From Pantoea rwandensis (GTDB lineage Bacteria; Pseudomonadota; Gammaproteobacteria; Enterobacterales; Enterobacteriaceae): a stretch of DNA of 64,000 nt. Where the stretch lies: positions 248,001 to 312,000 of the forward strand of contig NZ_CP009454.1 in the NCBI RefSeq assembly GCF_000759475.1. The letters run 5' to 3'. The translations under genes were made by a program, and so were the position numbers. Numbering within the stretch: the stretch's first letter is position 1; every line of letters begins with the position of its first letter. Under the pieces are notes generated by a model. The model searched no databases. It saw only the letters and a program-made list of their open reading frames with translations, and was not told the origin of the DNA. Positions 1 to 10,072 of the stretch are shown in pieces.

Positions 1-25
1 TCAGCGCCCCTTGGTTTTTCCCCAC

Positions 26-691
26 TCAGAAATCACTCTCTTTCGGCTGCCAGCTGCACTCATCCTCTGGCGTCGCCCGCAACAACTGCACGCCTTCAGG
101 TGCCTCCAACCATGACACCATCAACGGCTGTGGCTGGTTTTGCTGCTGCTGAGATAGCGTGGCAATGATTCCGTTATCAAAGGGTGCATTCACCACCTTG
201 CCATCACAGTCGCGCACCTGCGTAGCGCCCAGCCAATGCCCCTGCTTCAGCAATACACGTCCACTCAGCAACGCATTACTTTGCTCCAGCATGCGTTGCG
301 CGTCGAAACGATAGAGTTCAACCGTATCACCACTTACCGCTTCACGACGGCCGGCCAGCTGACGCTGCATAAAATTAAGATTGCCCAGATGGTCAAAACG
401 CAACGTCACGTCATCGGGTTGCTCACCCGCCACAATGCGCTCAACGCTGATCAGCTTGTTCTGTTGCCAGTTGTAGTCAGTGGTTTCCATGGCATCGCCA
501 TTGAAAGGGGTATAAACAGTGCGAAGATGAACAGCCTGATGGTCACTGTTCTTGCGCCAGATGCGCACAGTGCCACGATCGGCCAGATAGCCGCTTGCCG
601 TAAAGGCAGGGAGATCAGAGGTGGAACTACAGCCCGCGAGCAGCGCACCGAGTAACAGGGCGCAGACGCGCTGAGTAATCGTGTTCAGCAT
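26..691 (-). CDS. yjaH: DUF1481 family outer-membrane-type lipoprotein YjaH
   Basis: Predicted lipoprotein of 221 residues. The N-terminus has a short basic stretch, a hydrophobic core and the lipobox LLAGC followed by SSTSD, so it should be exported, lipidated on that Cys and held in the outer membrane because there is no Asp at +2. The rest is a soluble beta-rich domain of unknown role. I start at the ATG at 691 because a TTG six codons upstream adds residues before the signal peptide and a GGGG motif lies just ahead of this ATG. It lies downstream of hupA on the same strand, as in E. coli, behind a terminator-like hairpin. The biochemical function is not known. Confidence 0.85.
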   Translation of the reverse strand: MLNTITQRVCALLLGALLAGCSSTSDLPAFTASGYLADRGTVRIWRKNSDHQAVHLRTVYTPFNGDAMETTDYNWQQNKLISVERIVAGEQPDDVTLRFDHLGNLNFMQRQLAGRREAVSGDTVELYRFDAQRMLEQSNALLSGRVLLKQGHWLGATQVRDCDGKVVNAPFDNGIIATLSQQQQNQPQPLMVSWLEAPEGVQLLRATPEDECSWQPKESDF

Positions 692-706
692 GACAGGCCC
701 CAATAA

Positions 707-728
707 CAAAAAGGGGCGTGTCGCCCCT
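707..728 (-). terminator. Rho-independent terminator of hupA
   Basis: On the minus strand a 7-bp stem AGGGGCG/CGCCCCT with a 3-nt loop is followed by a run of five T. It lies 32 bp after the hupA stop codon and just before the yjaH start, so it should separate most hupA transcription from yjaH. Confidence 0.8.
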
Positions 729-759
729 CTTTTAAAGCTTAAACCGCGATGCGGAAAAC

Positions 760-1032
760 TTACTTAACAGCGTCTTTCAGAGCTTTACCAGAGACGAACG
801 CTGGCACGTTAGCTGCCGCGATTTTGATCTCTTTACCAGTCTGTGGGTTGCGACCGGTACGCTCAGCGCGGTGGTTCACTTTAAAAGTACCAAAACCAAC
901 CAGTTGTACAGCATCACCTTCTTTCAGAGACTCAGTGATCGCAGCCAGGGTAGATTCCAGCGCAGCTTTAGCCTGGGTTTTTGACAGGTCAGCTTTCTCT
1001 GCGATCACATCAATCAGTTGAGTCTTGTTCAT
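760..1032 (-). CDS. hupA: DNA-binding protein HU, alpha subunit
   Basis: HU-alpha is a 90-residue histone-like nucleoid protein that bends and compacts DNA as a homodimer or as a heterodimer with HU-beta. The sequence has the complete HU/IHF fold: N-terminal helices with [14 protein letters not shown], the saddle strand GFGTFKV at about 46-52, and the DNA-intercalating arm with RNPQTG, where Pro63 is the intercalating residue. The length equals that of E. coli HupA. It has its own terminator downstream and about 190 bp of non-coding DNA upstream towards yjaG, consistent with a separate promoter. The HupA rather than HupB assignment rests on the yjaG-hupA-yjaH synteny and the sequence match. 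Confidence 0.97.
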   Translation of the reverse strand: MNKTQLIDVIAEKADLSKTQAKAALESTLAAITESLKEGDAVQLVGFGTFKVNHRAERTGRNPQTGKEIKIAAANVPAFVSGKALKDAVK

Positions 1033-1220
1033 AAGTTATCCTTAAAGTGTATTTATCGCTTGCTAAGCAACGAGTGCGAGGGAAAAGCCATATTCTGGCA
1101 CTCTTCAACCTGCACGCAAAGATAGCCACAATTTTCAGCCCCCCAAATGTAGACCAGACAGGGGGCTGATGTGAAGCCTCCAGGCGCGGTAATTCAGGCC
1201 TGAAGTCACGTTTTATCGCC

Positions 1221-1811
1221 TTATTGCTGAAAAAGTATACCGATGTTACTGATTCCCGCTTCGCGCAGGTCAGAACGTAACCCCTTAATCAGCTCAAGGT
1301 CGCGCTCTTCGCAGTCTGCCAGCAGGCGGAAAATCTCCCACTGCAGATCCCATTCATCAATCACCGCCTGATTTTCGCGCAGCTCTTCATCGGTCATTTC
1401 ACGACCGGCTTGCGTCATTTCCAGAATAGCAACGGTGGTAATCGACGTACGGCTGACTTCGATTGCGTGTTCCAGGGTTTCACCGCTGAGCTGTGCATGC
1501 ACAACTTCGCTCAGAGCAACACAGGCATCGATTGCTGGGTGGACACCATAAATATCAAAATCATCGCCATTCGGAATCGCTGATTCCAGCTTCTCCAGTT
1601 GGCTATCGAAGTTAATTTTGGCGTCTTTGACCGTCAGGCTCTCCCAGACAAGGTCAAGGATGCGACGATAGAGTTGCGGATCGGCGAATTCAGTCTGCTG
1701 ACAGAAGGCCCAATAATTGGGGAACATCCGCTCGCACAGACAGGCCATAAAGGTCATATGCTGCCAGCTTTCCAGCTTCGCCAGACGCAAATGGACGGGG
1801 TTCTGTAACAT
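1221..1811 (-). CDS. yjaG: DUF416 family protein YjaG
   Basis: Conserved cytosolic protein of 196 residues, acidic and mainly helical, belonging to DUF416. It has no signal peptide or membrane segment. The open frame runs far upstream, but those residues overlap the nfi coding region and are Cys-rich and unlike the family; the family start MLQNPVHLRLAKLESWQ falls at 1811 with 62 bp separating it from nfi. It keeps its E. coli place between nfi and hupA. The molecular function is unknown. Confidence 0.88.
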   Translation of the reverse strand: MLQNPVHLRLAKLESWQHMTFMACLCERMFPNYWAFCQQTEFADPQLYRRILDLVWESLTVKDAKINFDSQLEKLESAIPNGDDFDIYGVHPAIDACVALSEVVHAQLSGETLEHAIEVSRTSITTVAILEMTQAGREMTDEELRENQAVIDEWDLQWEIFRLLADCEERDLELIKGLRSDLREAGISNIGILFQQ

Positions 1812-1873
1812 CAAACTTACTCTCAATAGGTTAGCTGGCGGCAGTGTACCGCAAAAGCCGCGCGCAAACAGCG

Positions 1874-2542
1874 TTAACGCGCATTTTGCCAACGTAGAAA
1901 CGCAGGACGGCCCGAAGCAACCGCATCGGCCCAGCGTGTAGGCTCGGGCAAACGATAGCCCGCGGTACATCTCTCCACCCAATTCAGTGCGCTGTCCATA
2001 CTGACACGATGCCCGGTTGAGACGAACAGAGGGTTGCAGCGCGCTTTACTGCGCCACACCCAACCAATTTGTTCGCCTTTATCCATCAGTGGTTGGCGGC
2101 TTCCCGGTTCAGCATCCAATTCGGTAAAACGCCCGCAGAGCCGTTTTTTCGCCACGCCAATGGTTGGAACATCCACCAGCGAGCCAAAATGCGCAGCCAC
2201 GCCGAGGCGACGGGGATGGGCAATACCATGACCATCAACGAATAAAAGATCGGGTTGGTGTGTGAGCTGCTGCCAGGCTGCAAGCAGTGCGGGGACTTCG
2301 CGAAACGATAAGAAACCCGGGATGTAAGGCATGGTGGTCGCGATGCGCGCTATACGGTGCTCCACGAGTTGCAATGAGGGATATTCTAATACCACCAGTG
2401 CCGCACGCGTGACATCACCTTCCTGTTCAAAACCGACGTCCGCACCGGCGATAAAACGAGGCGGCAGGATGTCAAAATCATCCTGCCGCACCACATTAGC
2501 AGCGCGTTGTAACTGTTCAGCACGCAGCGCGGCTAAATCCAT
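1874..2542 (-). CDS. nfi: Endonuclease V (deoxyinosine 3' endonuclease)
   Basis: Endonuclease V nicks DNA at the second phosphodiester bond 3' to deoxyinosine, starting alternative excision repair of deaminated adenine. The 222 residues carry the family landmarks: Asp35 in AGADVGF, the wedge-region motif [10 protein letters not shown] with Glu82, and Asp103 in [11 protein letters not shown], which together form the Mg2+ site. The length matches E. coli Nfi (about 223). It begins two bases after the hemE stop codon, so it is probably translated from a hemE-nfi transcript. Confidence 0.96.
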   Translation of the reverse strand: MDLAALRAEQLQRAANVVRQDDFDILPPRFIAGADVGFEQEGDVTRAALVVLEYPSLQLVEHRIARIATTMPYIPGFLSFREVPALLAAWQQLTHQPDLLFVDGHGIAHPRRLGVAAHFGSLVDVPTIGVAKKRLCGRFTELDAEPGSRQPLMDKGEQIGWVWRSKARCNPLFVSTGHRVSMDSALNWVERCTAGYRLPEPTRWADAVASGRPAFLRWQNAR

Positions 2543-2544
2543 GC

Positions 2545-3612
2545 TTAGCCCTGATGATAAGGGCGAGACAGGCGATGTACGGCTTCGACGAAAGCACCGG
2601 CGTGCTCTGGCGGCACATCCTGATGAATGCCATGACCGAGGTTGAAGACGTGCCCTTCACCCGCGCCAAAGCCTTCAAGGATAGTGGCCACCTCCTGCTC
2701 GATACGTGCCGGAGGCGCATACAGCATGGAAGGATCCATGTTGCCCTGCAACGCAACTTTATCACCCACGCGACGACGCGCATCGGCAATATCGGTGCTC
2801 CAGTCCAGACCCAGTGCATCACATCCGGTCGCTGCGATAGCTTCCAACCACTGACCACCCCCTTTGGTGAACAGCGTAATCGGCACACGGCGACCTTCGT
2901 TCTCGTGTAGCACGCTATCGACGATTTTGTGCATATAGTAGAGTGAAAACTCACGGTAATCGCGGCCTGTCAGCACGCCGCCCCAGGTATCGAAGACCAT
3001 AATCGACTGTGCACCAGCTTTGATCTGGGCGTTCAGGTAATGGATGACACTGTCAGCCAGCTTATCCAGCAGCTTATGCAGGGTTTGCGGCTCGGCATAC
3101 ATCATCTTTTTAATTTTGGTGAACGCTTTGCTGCTGCCGCCTTCAACCATGTAGGTTGCCAACGTCCATGGGCTGCCAGAGAAACCGATCAAAGGCACTT
3201 CGCCTTTCAGGTTATGGCGAATGGTACGCACCGCATTCATCACATAACCCAGCTCATCTTCTGGATCCGGAATCGGCAGTTTGTCTACATCTGCACGGCA
3301 GGTAATAGGATTTGAGAAGCGCGGACCTTCGCCTGTTTCGAAATAGAGCCCCAAGCCCATCGCATCAGGAATGGTCAGGATATCGCTGAAGAGGATCGCT
3401 GCATCCAGCGCATAGCGACGCAGCGGCTGCAACGTGACTTCACACGCCAGCTCGGCATTCTTACACAGCGACATAAAATCACCGGCTTCAGCACGCGTGG
3501 CTTTGTACTCCGGCAAATAACGCCCGGCTTGTCGCATCATCCATACAGGGGTGACATCCACCGGCTGACGTAACAGGGCACGCAGATAACGATCGTTCTT
3601 CAGTTCACTCAT
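2545..3612 (-). CDS. hemE: Uroporphyrinogen decarboxylase
   Basis: HemE decarboxylates the four acetate side chains of uroporphyrinogen III to give coproporphyrinogen III in haem synthesis. The 355-residue protein has the N-terminal signature [11 protein letters not shown], the catalytic Asp in LFSDIL, the [16 protein letters not shown] motif and a C-terminal [11 protein letters not shown]. The open frame extends five codons upstream, but the ATG at 3612 ([10 protein letters not shown]) matches the family start. It lies 39 bp downstream of nudC and 2 bp ahead of nfi on the same strand, suggesting one nudC-hemE-nfi transcription unit. Confidence 0.97.
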   Translation of the reverse strand: MSELKNDRYLRALLRQPVDVTPVWMMRQAGRYLPEYKATRAEAGDFMSLCKNAELACEVTLQPLRRYALDAAILFSDILTIPDAMGLGLYFETGEGPRFSNPITCRADVDKLPIPDPEDELGYVMNAVRTIRHNLKGEVPLIGFSGSPWTLATYMVEGGSSKAFTKIKKMMYAEPQTLHKLLDKLADSVIHYLNAQIKAGAQSIMVFDTWGGVLTGRDYREFSLYYMHKIVDSVLHENEGRRVPITLFTKGGGQWLEAIAATGCDALGLDWSTDIADARRRVGDKVALQGNMDPSMLYAPPARIEQEVATILEGFGAGEGHVFNLGHGIHQDVPPEHAGAFVEAVHRLSRPYHQG

Positions 3613-3651
3613 AATGGGCTCTCTCATGCTAAGGCCGCCAGTGTAGCATTT

Positions 3652-4425
3652 TCACGGCGCGCTGGCGCGACACAGGGCAACGGTATCTTCAATCAACCGT
3701 CGTGCCACCGTGCCCGGTGGCGGTAACAAGGGCAGATCGTCATAGCGATACCAGCCGGCATCCAGCAACTCTTTGCCATCATGCTGCAAGTCTCCGCCTT
3801 CGTACTCGGCCATAAACGCCATCATTAGCGAATGCGGGAACGGCCAAGGCTGCGAGGTGACGTAACGGACATTTTTAACCCGGACGTTGCTCTCTTCCAT
3901 CACTTCACGCGCGACGGCCTGCTCCAGCGTCTCCCCGACCTCAACAAAGCCAGCTAATACTGTGTAAATGCTGTTGCGATGACGCGCATGGTTGGCCAGC
4001 AGAATCTCCTCCCCCCGGCGAATCGCTACGATGATGCACGGTGCAATTTGCGGGTAATATCGCTCACGGCAATGGTGACACAGGCAGGCAAATTCGCGTT
4101 TACTGAGGTGCATTTCGTGGCCGCAGTAGCCACACCAGCGGTGTGAGCGGTAGAATTCGGCGAGTTGAACTCCGCGCCCAACCATCTGGAAAAGCCCAAC
4201 ATCTTCGTCGATAAGCTGGCGAACAGATCCCATATTGTCAGGTCGTGATTCACGTATCAGCCAGACATTCTCCGCCTGCCATTCACCAATCAAAATCGCG
4301 GTTTTTCCTGTCAGGCCAAAATCGCCGGATAAGCCATGCGGCAGTTCACCTTGCGGTAGCCAAAGTTTTTGTTCATGGCTGACAATCCACCAGCCAGCGT
4401 CTACGCTTGAGATCTCACGTTGCAT
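3652..4425 (-). CDS. nudC: NAD(H) pyrophosphatase / RNA deNADding hydrolase NudC
   Basis: NudC cleaves NADH to NMNH and AMP and removes NAD caps from RNA 5' ends. The 257-residue protein shows a four-Cys zinc site (Cys98, Cys101, Cys116, Cys119), a Nudix box from about Gly159 with the core REVMEES (Glu174, Glu177, Glu178 as metal ligands), and the NADH-pyrophosphatase signature SQPWPFPHS at 191-199. I use the ATG at 4425, which has an AAGGA upstream and gives the E. coli length; the open frame adds eight more codons. It is transcribed divergently from rsd with about 90 bp between them. Confidence 0.95.
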   Translation of the reverse strand: MQREISSVDAGWWIVSHEQKLWLPQGELPHGLSGDFGLTGKTAILIGEWQAENVWLIRESRPDNMGSVRQLIDEDVGLFQMVGRGVQLAEFYRSHRWCGYCGHEMHLSKREFACLCHHCRERYYPQIAPCIIVAIRRGEEILLANHARHRNSIYTVLAGFVEVGETLEQAVAREVMEESNVRVKNVRYVTSQPWPFPHSLMMAFMAEYEGGDLQHDGKELLDAGWYRYDDLPLLPPPGTVARRLIEDTVALCRASAP

Positions 4426-4513
4426 CTTATTCGTTGTCCTTAGCGTCAAATGGCACGCTGAAATCCTGATGTTAAGTGTGGAATGGATAACTATAACTCA
4501 CCCGGAGCCCCAT

Positions 4514-5020
4514 ATGCTTACCCAGTTAGATGACCTGGCCAGGCGTGTAAGTGGCGATAATGAACTCGTTGATGCGTGGCTGCGCGCGCGCCGACAGTTG
4601 CTTGTCAGCTATTACGCATTAATTGGCATCAAGCCACACAAAGAGGCGCTCAGTGCTCTGGATGAACAGGCGCTGGATGCGTTTTGCCACGGCCTGGTTG
4701 ATTACCTCTCAACCGGTCATTTCAGTATTTATGAACGCATTATCAGTGAGATGGAGGGCGATAGCCCGCTCATTGCGGCCGCCCAACTCTATCCCGCTCT
4801 GGAAGCGAATACCGATCGCATGATGCAACTGTATGACAGCCATCTGCAGCAGGCCATCAACGACGATAACTGCGTAGAATTCCAGAAGGCATTATCCGAA
4901 GTGGGTGAAGTACTGGAGTCGCGCTTCACGCTGGAAGATAAGCTGGTGCAACTCGCCTGGGATAACCAGCTGGCACGCCCACCGGTCGCCAACGAAAGCA
5001 GCATGGCTCGCCCCGCTTAA
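4514..5020 (+). CDS. rsd: Regulator of sigma D (anti-sigma-70 factor Rsd)
   Basis: Rsd binds region 4 of sigma-70 in stationary phase and favours use of other sigma factors; in E. coli it also stimulates the synthetase SpoT. The 168-residue all-helical protein opens with MLTQLDDLARRV and contains the conserved LVDYLSTGHFSIYERI and VLESRFTLEDKL segments. It is about ten residues longer than E. coli Rsd through a C-terminal tail. The start at 4514 has GGAG nine bases upstream; the open frame continues upstream into nudC DNA without family similarity. A strong terminator follows. Confidence 0.93.
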   Translation: MLTQLDDLARRVSGDNELVDAWLRARRQLLVSYYALIGIKPHKEALSALDEQALDAFCHGLVDYLSTGHFSIYERIISEMEGDSPLIAAAQLYPALEANTDRMMQLYDSHLQQAINDDNCVEFQKALSEVGEVLESRFTLEDKLVQLAWDNQLARPPVANESSMARPA

Positions 5021-5052
5021 CCTCGGGCCCATGTAAAAAACTTGTTATTCCG

Positions 5053-5084
5053 AAAAAGCCCTCTTATGCTGAATGGGCTTTTTT
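5053..5084 (+). terminator. Rho-independent terminator of rsd
   Basis: An AAAAGCCC stem pairs with GGGCTTTT around a 13-nt loop and runs into TTTTTT, 33 bp after the rsd stop codon. Confidence 0.85.
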
Positions 5085-5134
5085 GTTGAGACCTATTCAC
5101 GTTTTTATGCGTCTCTTTAAAGAAATCTAGAGTC

Positions 5135-5277
5135 AAATTTTGCGATATAAGTGTAGCGTGCGCAGCCAGTCCACGCTCGGACAGCGCGCAGGGGCCGGAG
5201 CGTACACGTAGTACGTGACGGACACGAGCACTGCCCAGGCGTGAAATGGCAAGCAAAGTAGCTTATATCGTAAAATT
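5135..5277. repeat. ERIC-like palindromic intergenic repeat between rsd and thiC
   Basis: About 143 bp bounded by imperfect 16-17 bp inverted arms: AAATTTTGCGATATAAG at 5135-5151 against CTTATATCGTAAAATT at 5262-5277. The centre (5197-5219) reads GGAG-CGTAC-loop-GTACG-TGAC, the same layout as the core of the enterobacterial repetitive intergenic consensus (ERIC/IRU). A related element lies in the 23S-5S spacer. It ends four bases before the TPP riboswitch, so it probably falls within or next to the thiC promoter region. The ERIC-family assignment is inferred from the core only. Confidence 0.6.
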
Positions 5278-5281
5278 CAAC

Positions 5282-5365
5282 CTTGTCGGAGTGCCCTAAG
5301 GGGCTGAGACCGTTTATTCGGGATCCGCGGAACCTGATCAGGTTAGTACCTGCGAAGGGAACAAG
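5282..5365 (+). promoter_or_regulatory. TPP riboswitch (THI element) of thiC
   Basis: The aptamer is readable end to end: P1 pairs CTTGT (5282-5286) with ACAAG (5361-5365), and the conserved cores GGGGCTGAGA, GGGATCC, GAACCTGATCAGGTTAG and TACCTGCGAAGGGA follow in order. About 100 bp of leader separates it from the thiC start, enough for an expression platform. Binding of thiamine pyrophosphate should shut off thiC-thiE expression. Confidence 0.95.
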
Positions 5366-5452
5366 AGTAGACATTCACAGAGCGATGCGTGTTGGCGCCC
5401 GGCATCGTCCCTGTTACTCCTTCCGAACTCTGGACAAGCAACTTCCCCTTAA

Positions 5453-8037
<2,585 letters not shown>

Positions 8038-8151
8038 CGTTCTGCAATCAGGGTAAATTGGCTGGAATCTCACGCGCAGTCCGCTTCCTGCGTGCTAGCG
8101 TGTTTTTCCGGTCAGGATAAAGTGTGCCTGCCCGCTGTCGCTGGCAGTGGG

Positions 8152-8189
8152 CCAGGGCTGGTCTACCCCTCTCTCCAGCCCTGCCTTTC
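8152..8189 (+). terminator. Possible terminator at the end of thiCE
   Basis: CCAGGGCTGG at 8152-8161 can pair with CCAGCCCTG from 8175, followed by a weak T-rich stretch (TTTCCACTTT). The loop is 13 nt and the U-run is poor, so this is only a candidate. No remnant of thiF or other coding sequence is visible in 8038-8193. Confidence 0.35.
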
Positions 8190-8193
8190 CACT

Positions 8194-9648
8194 TTAATCC
8201 GTCAGGGATGAAGCGTGTTCCGTTTCGATATGACAGGCGTGCATGGCCTGCTCCACCGCAGCGCCAAGTTGGGCGATGGCCTGTTCAGTATGCTCATTAA
8301 TGGGCAAACCATAATTCAGACGTAAGCAGTTGCGATATTTTCCCGAGGCAGAAAACAGCGATCCGACTGCAACCTGAATGTTCAACGTGCGCAGTTCGGT
8401 GTTAAGCCGAACGGCATCAAACGCTTCTGGTAGCTCGATCCACATCAGGAAACTGCCCTGCGGACGTGAAACACAGATACCGCAGGGGAAGTAGTGACGC
8501 ACCCAGCAACTAAAGGTCTCGTAGTTGCGCTGATAAACCTGACGCATCCGGCGTAGATGTGGCCCGTAGTGGCCAAGACGAATAAATTCGGCCACTGCAT
8601 GTTGCGGCTGTGTGGCCGTTGAGCCGGTGCCGATATATTTCATATGCAAAACGCGATCGCGATAACGCCCTGGCGCCACCCATCCCACACGCAAACCGGG
8701 TGCCAGCGTTTTGGAGAATGAGCTACACAGCAACACCCGGCCATCCATGTCCAAAGATTTGATGGTAATGGGGCGTGGGTACTCCCATGCCAACTCACCA
8801 TAGACATCGTCTTCGATGATTGCTGCATCAAAACGCTGAGCCAGTGCCAGCAGCGCACGCTTGCGCGCTTCAGGCATGATAAATCCCAGCGGATTATTGC
8901 AGTTTGGCACCACCACCACGGCTTTTATAGGCCACTGCTCGAATGCCAGCTCCAGGGCTTCGAGGCTAATGCCCGTCACCGAATCGGTAGGGATTTCAAT
9001 GGCACGGATACCAAGCCCGCGCAGGGTCTGCATCGTGCCATGGAAAGTCGGAGATTCAACGGCGATGATATCACCCGGCTCACACACCGCGCGGATCGAC
9101 ACGGACAGCGCTTCATGGCAGCCCGTGGTGATCACAATATCCTCTGCGGTAAGCTGACAACCGCTATCGATAGTTAAGCGTGCGACCTGCTCACGCAAGG
9201 CCGCAACGCCTAACAGACTGTCATAATTGAGCTGGTCAAGATCCTGCTTCTGCGCCATTCGGCTCTGAATTTTCCATAATGGCTTTAAGGTCGGCTGGGT
9301 AAGGTCGGGCATGCCGCTACCTAATTGCAGCACGTTACCGCTGTTGCGGCTGCTTAATAACTCCAGCACCGATTCCCACTGGGTGATCTCGACAGGGCGT
9401 TGTACCGGGCGGGTTAACGCAGGAACAGGAGGCGTAGCTTTGCGCGTCGCAACGAAATAGCCAGAGCGCGGCTGCGGCACAATAAGCTGTTTCTCTTCTA
9501 GCAGGTGATACGCCTGCTGTACGGTACTGATGCTCACACCATGCTCAATACTCAAGGTGCGTACTGAGGGTAAGCGTTCACCACTACGATAGAGGCCCTG
9601 CTCAATTCTGTCAGAAAGCAGACAGGCCAAATGTTGATACCGCGTCAT
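8194..9648 (-). CDS. yjiR: MocR-type GntR regulator with aminotransferase-like domain (YjiR)
   Basis: Fusion of an N-terminal GntR winged helix (about 1-65, with GERLPSVRTLS and VSISTVQQAYHLLE) to a fold-type I PLP aminotransferase-like domain (about 100-480). The PLP residues are intact: Lys313 in SSFSKTLAPGLRVGW, the PNCNNPLG motif at 248-255, and Asp281/Tyr283 in EDDVYGE. MocR proteins bind PLP or an amino compound and usually control a neighbouring gene. The divergent neighbour encodes the DUF1127 protein YjiS, the same pairing as yjiR-yjiS in E. coli, which supports the name. The effector is unknown. The pair occupies the place of thiFSGH. Confidence 0.8.
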   Translation of the reverse strand: MTRYQHLACLLSDRIEQGLYRSGERLPSVRTLSIEHGVSISTVQQAYHLLEEKQLIVPQPRSGYFVATRKATPPVPALTRPVQRPVEITQWESVLELLSSRNSGNVLQLGSGMPDLTQPTLKPLWKIQSRMAQKQDLDQLNYDSLLGVAALREQVARLTIDSGCQLTAEDIVITTGCHEALSVSIRAVCEPGDIIAVESPTFHGTMQTLRGLGIRAIEIPTDSVTGISLEALELAFEQWPIKAVVVVPNCNNPLGFIMPEARKRALLALAQRFDAAIIEDDVYGELAWEYPRPITIKSLDMDGRVLLCSSFSKTLAPGLRVGWVAPGRYRDRVLHMKYIGTGSTATQPQHAVAEFIRLGHYGPHLRRMRQVYQRNYETFSCWVRHYFPCGICVSRPQGSFLMWIELPEAFDAVRLNTELRTLNIQVAVGSLFSASGKYRNCLRLNYGLPINEHTEQAIAQLGAAVEQAMHACHIETEHASSLTD

Positions 9649-9685
9649 CGTATGCTACCCCTCATCGGTTAACCGCCAAAACCAG

Positions 9686-9766
9686 TACAGATTGTTATCC
9701 TTTCTACCATTCAGATCCGTCTCCGCGCAATCTGTATGTTAATAATAAGTGATTTTTGAATCTGTA
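9686..9766. promoter_or_regulatory. Candidate YjiR operator: three copies of a 9-bp repeat
   Basis: The yjiR-yjiS gap holds TACAGATTG (9686-9694), its exact reverse complement CAATCTGTA (9728-9736), and GAATCTGTA (9758-9766). The last two are direct repeats exactly 30 bp apart, close to three helical turns. MocR regulators such as GabR bind spaced direct repeats in the divergent promoter region, so these are a reasonable operator guess. Confidence 0.45.
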
Positions 9767-9822
9767 TTGAAATGCACAAGAACTGGACAATACCTCACAT
9801 ACAACTGATGAGGGCATTCATA

Positions 9823-10011
9823 ATGGAATTCGATCAAAACCGCGCAGCAAAACCATTTGATGTAACACTACTGGACATGGTTCGTGGTGCAGGGCGCGCC
9901 ATCAAGAGATGGCGCGCGCGCCGTGAGACTCGCAAAATTCTGTCTCACTTAAGCGATGCACAACTACGCGACATTGGCCTGACCCGCCACGATATCTGCC
10001 GTAAGGGCTGA
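9823..10011 (+). CDS. yjiS: DUF1127 small protein YjiS
   Basis: Arg-rich protein of 62 residues. The N-terminus MEFDQNRAAKPF resembles E. coli YjiS, and the C-terminal half carries the DUF1127 pattern: ILSHLSDAQLRDIGLTRHDI, preceded by the basic stretch RWRARRETRK. GAGGG eight bases ahead of the ATG at 9823 favours this start over in-frame ATGs further upstream. DUF1127 proteins in alphaproteobacteria affect RNA turnover and phosphate or carbon metabolism, but no role is established for this one. It is divergent from yjiR and convergent with rpoC, and ends just before a bidirectional terminator. Confidence 0.8.
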   Translation: MEFDQNRAAKPFDVTLLDMVRGAGRAIKRWRARRETRKILSHLSDAQLRDIGLTRHDICRKG

Positions 10012-10020
10012 TTGAAGACG

Positions 10021-10050
10021 AAAAAAAACCCTGCCGAGGCAGGGTTTTTT
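10021..10050. terminator. Bidirectional terminator between yjiS and rpoC
   Basis: AAAAAACCCTGCC, a 3-nt loop GAG, then GGCAGGGTTTTTT. The A-tract and T-tract flank the stem on both sides, so it can end both the rplJL-rpoBC transcript (minus) and yjiS (plus). Confidence 0.9.
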
Positions 10051-10072
10051 ATGGGTCAGCTATCGCAGACGA

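Noticed and set aside
4235..4513. N-terminal extension of rsd
   Set aside because: The extra codons overlap nudC on the other strand and do not match the family; the ATG at 4514 has a good ribosome site and the expected start.
8038..8193. Remnant of thiF after thiE
   Set aside because: I looked for frame-preserving similarity to the ThiF start and found none; only hairpin-forming non-coding sequence is visible.
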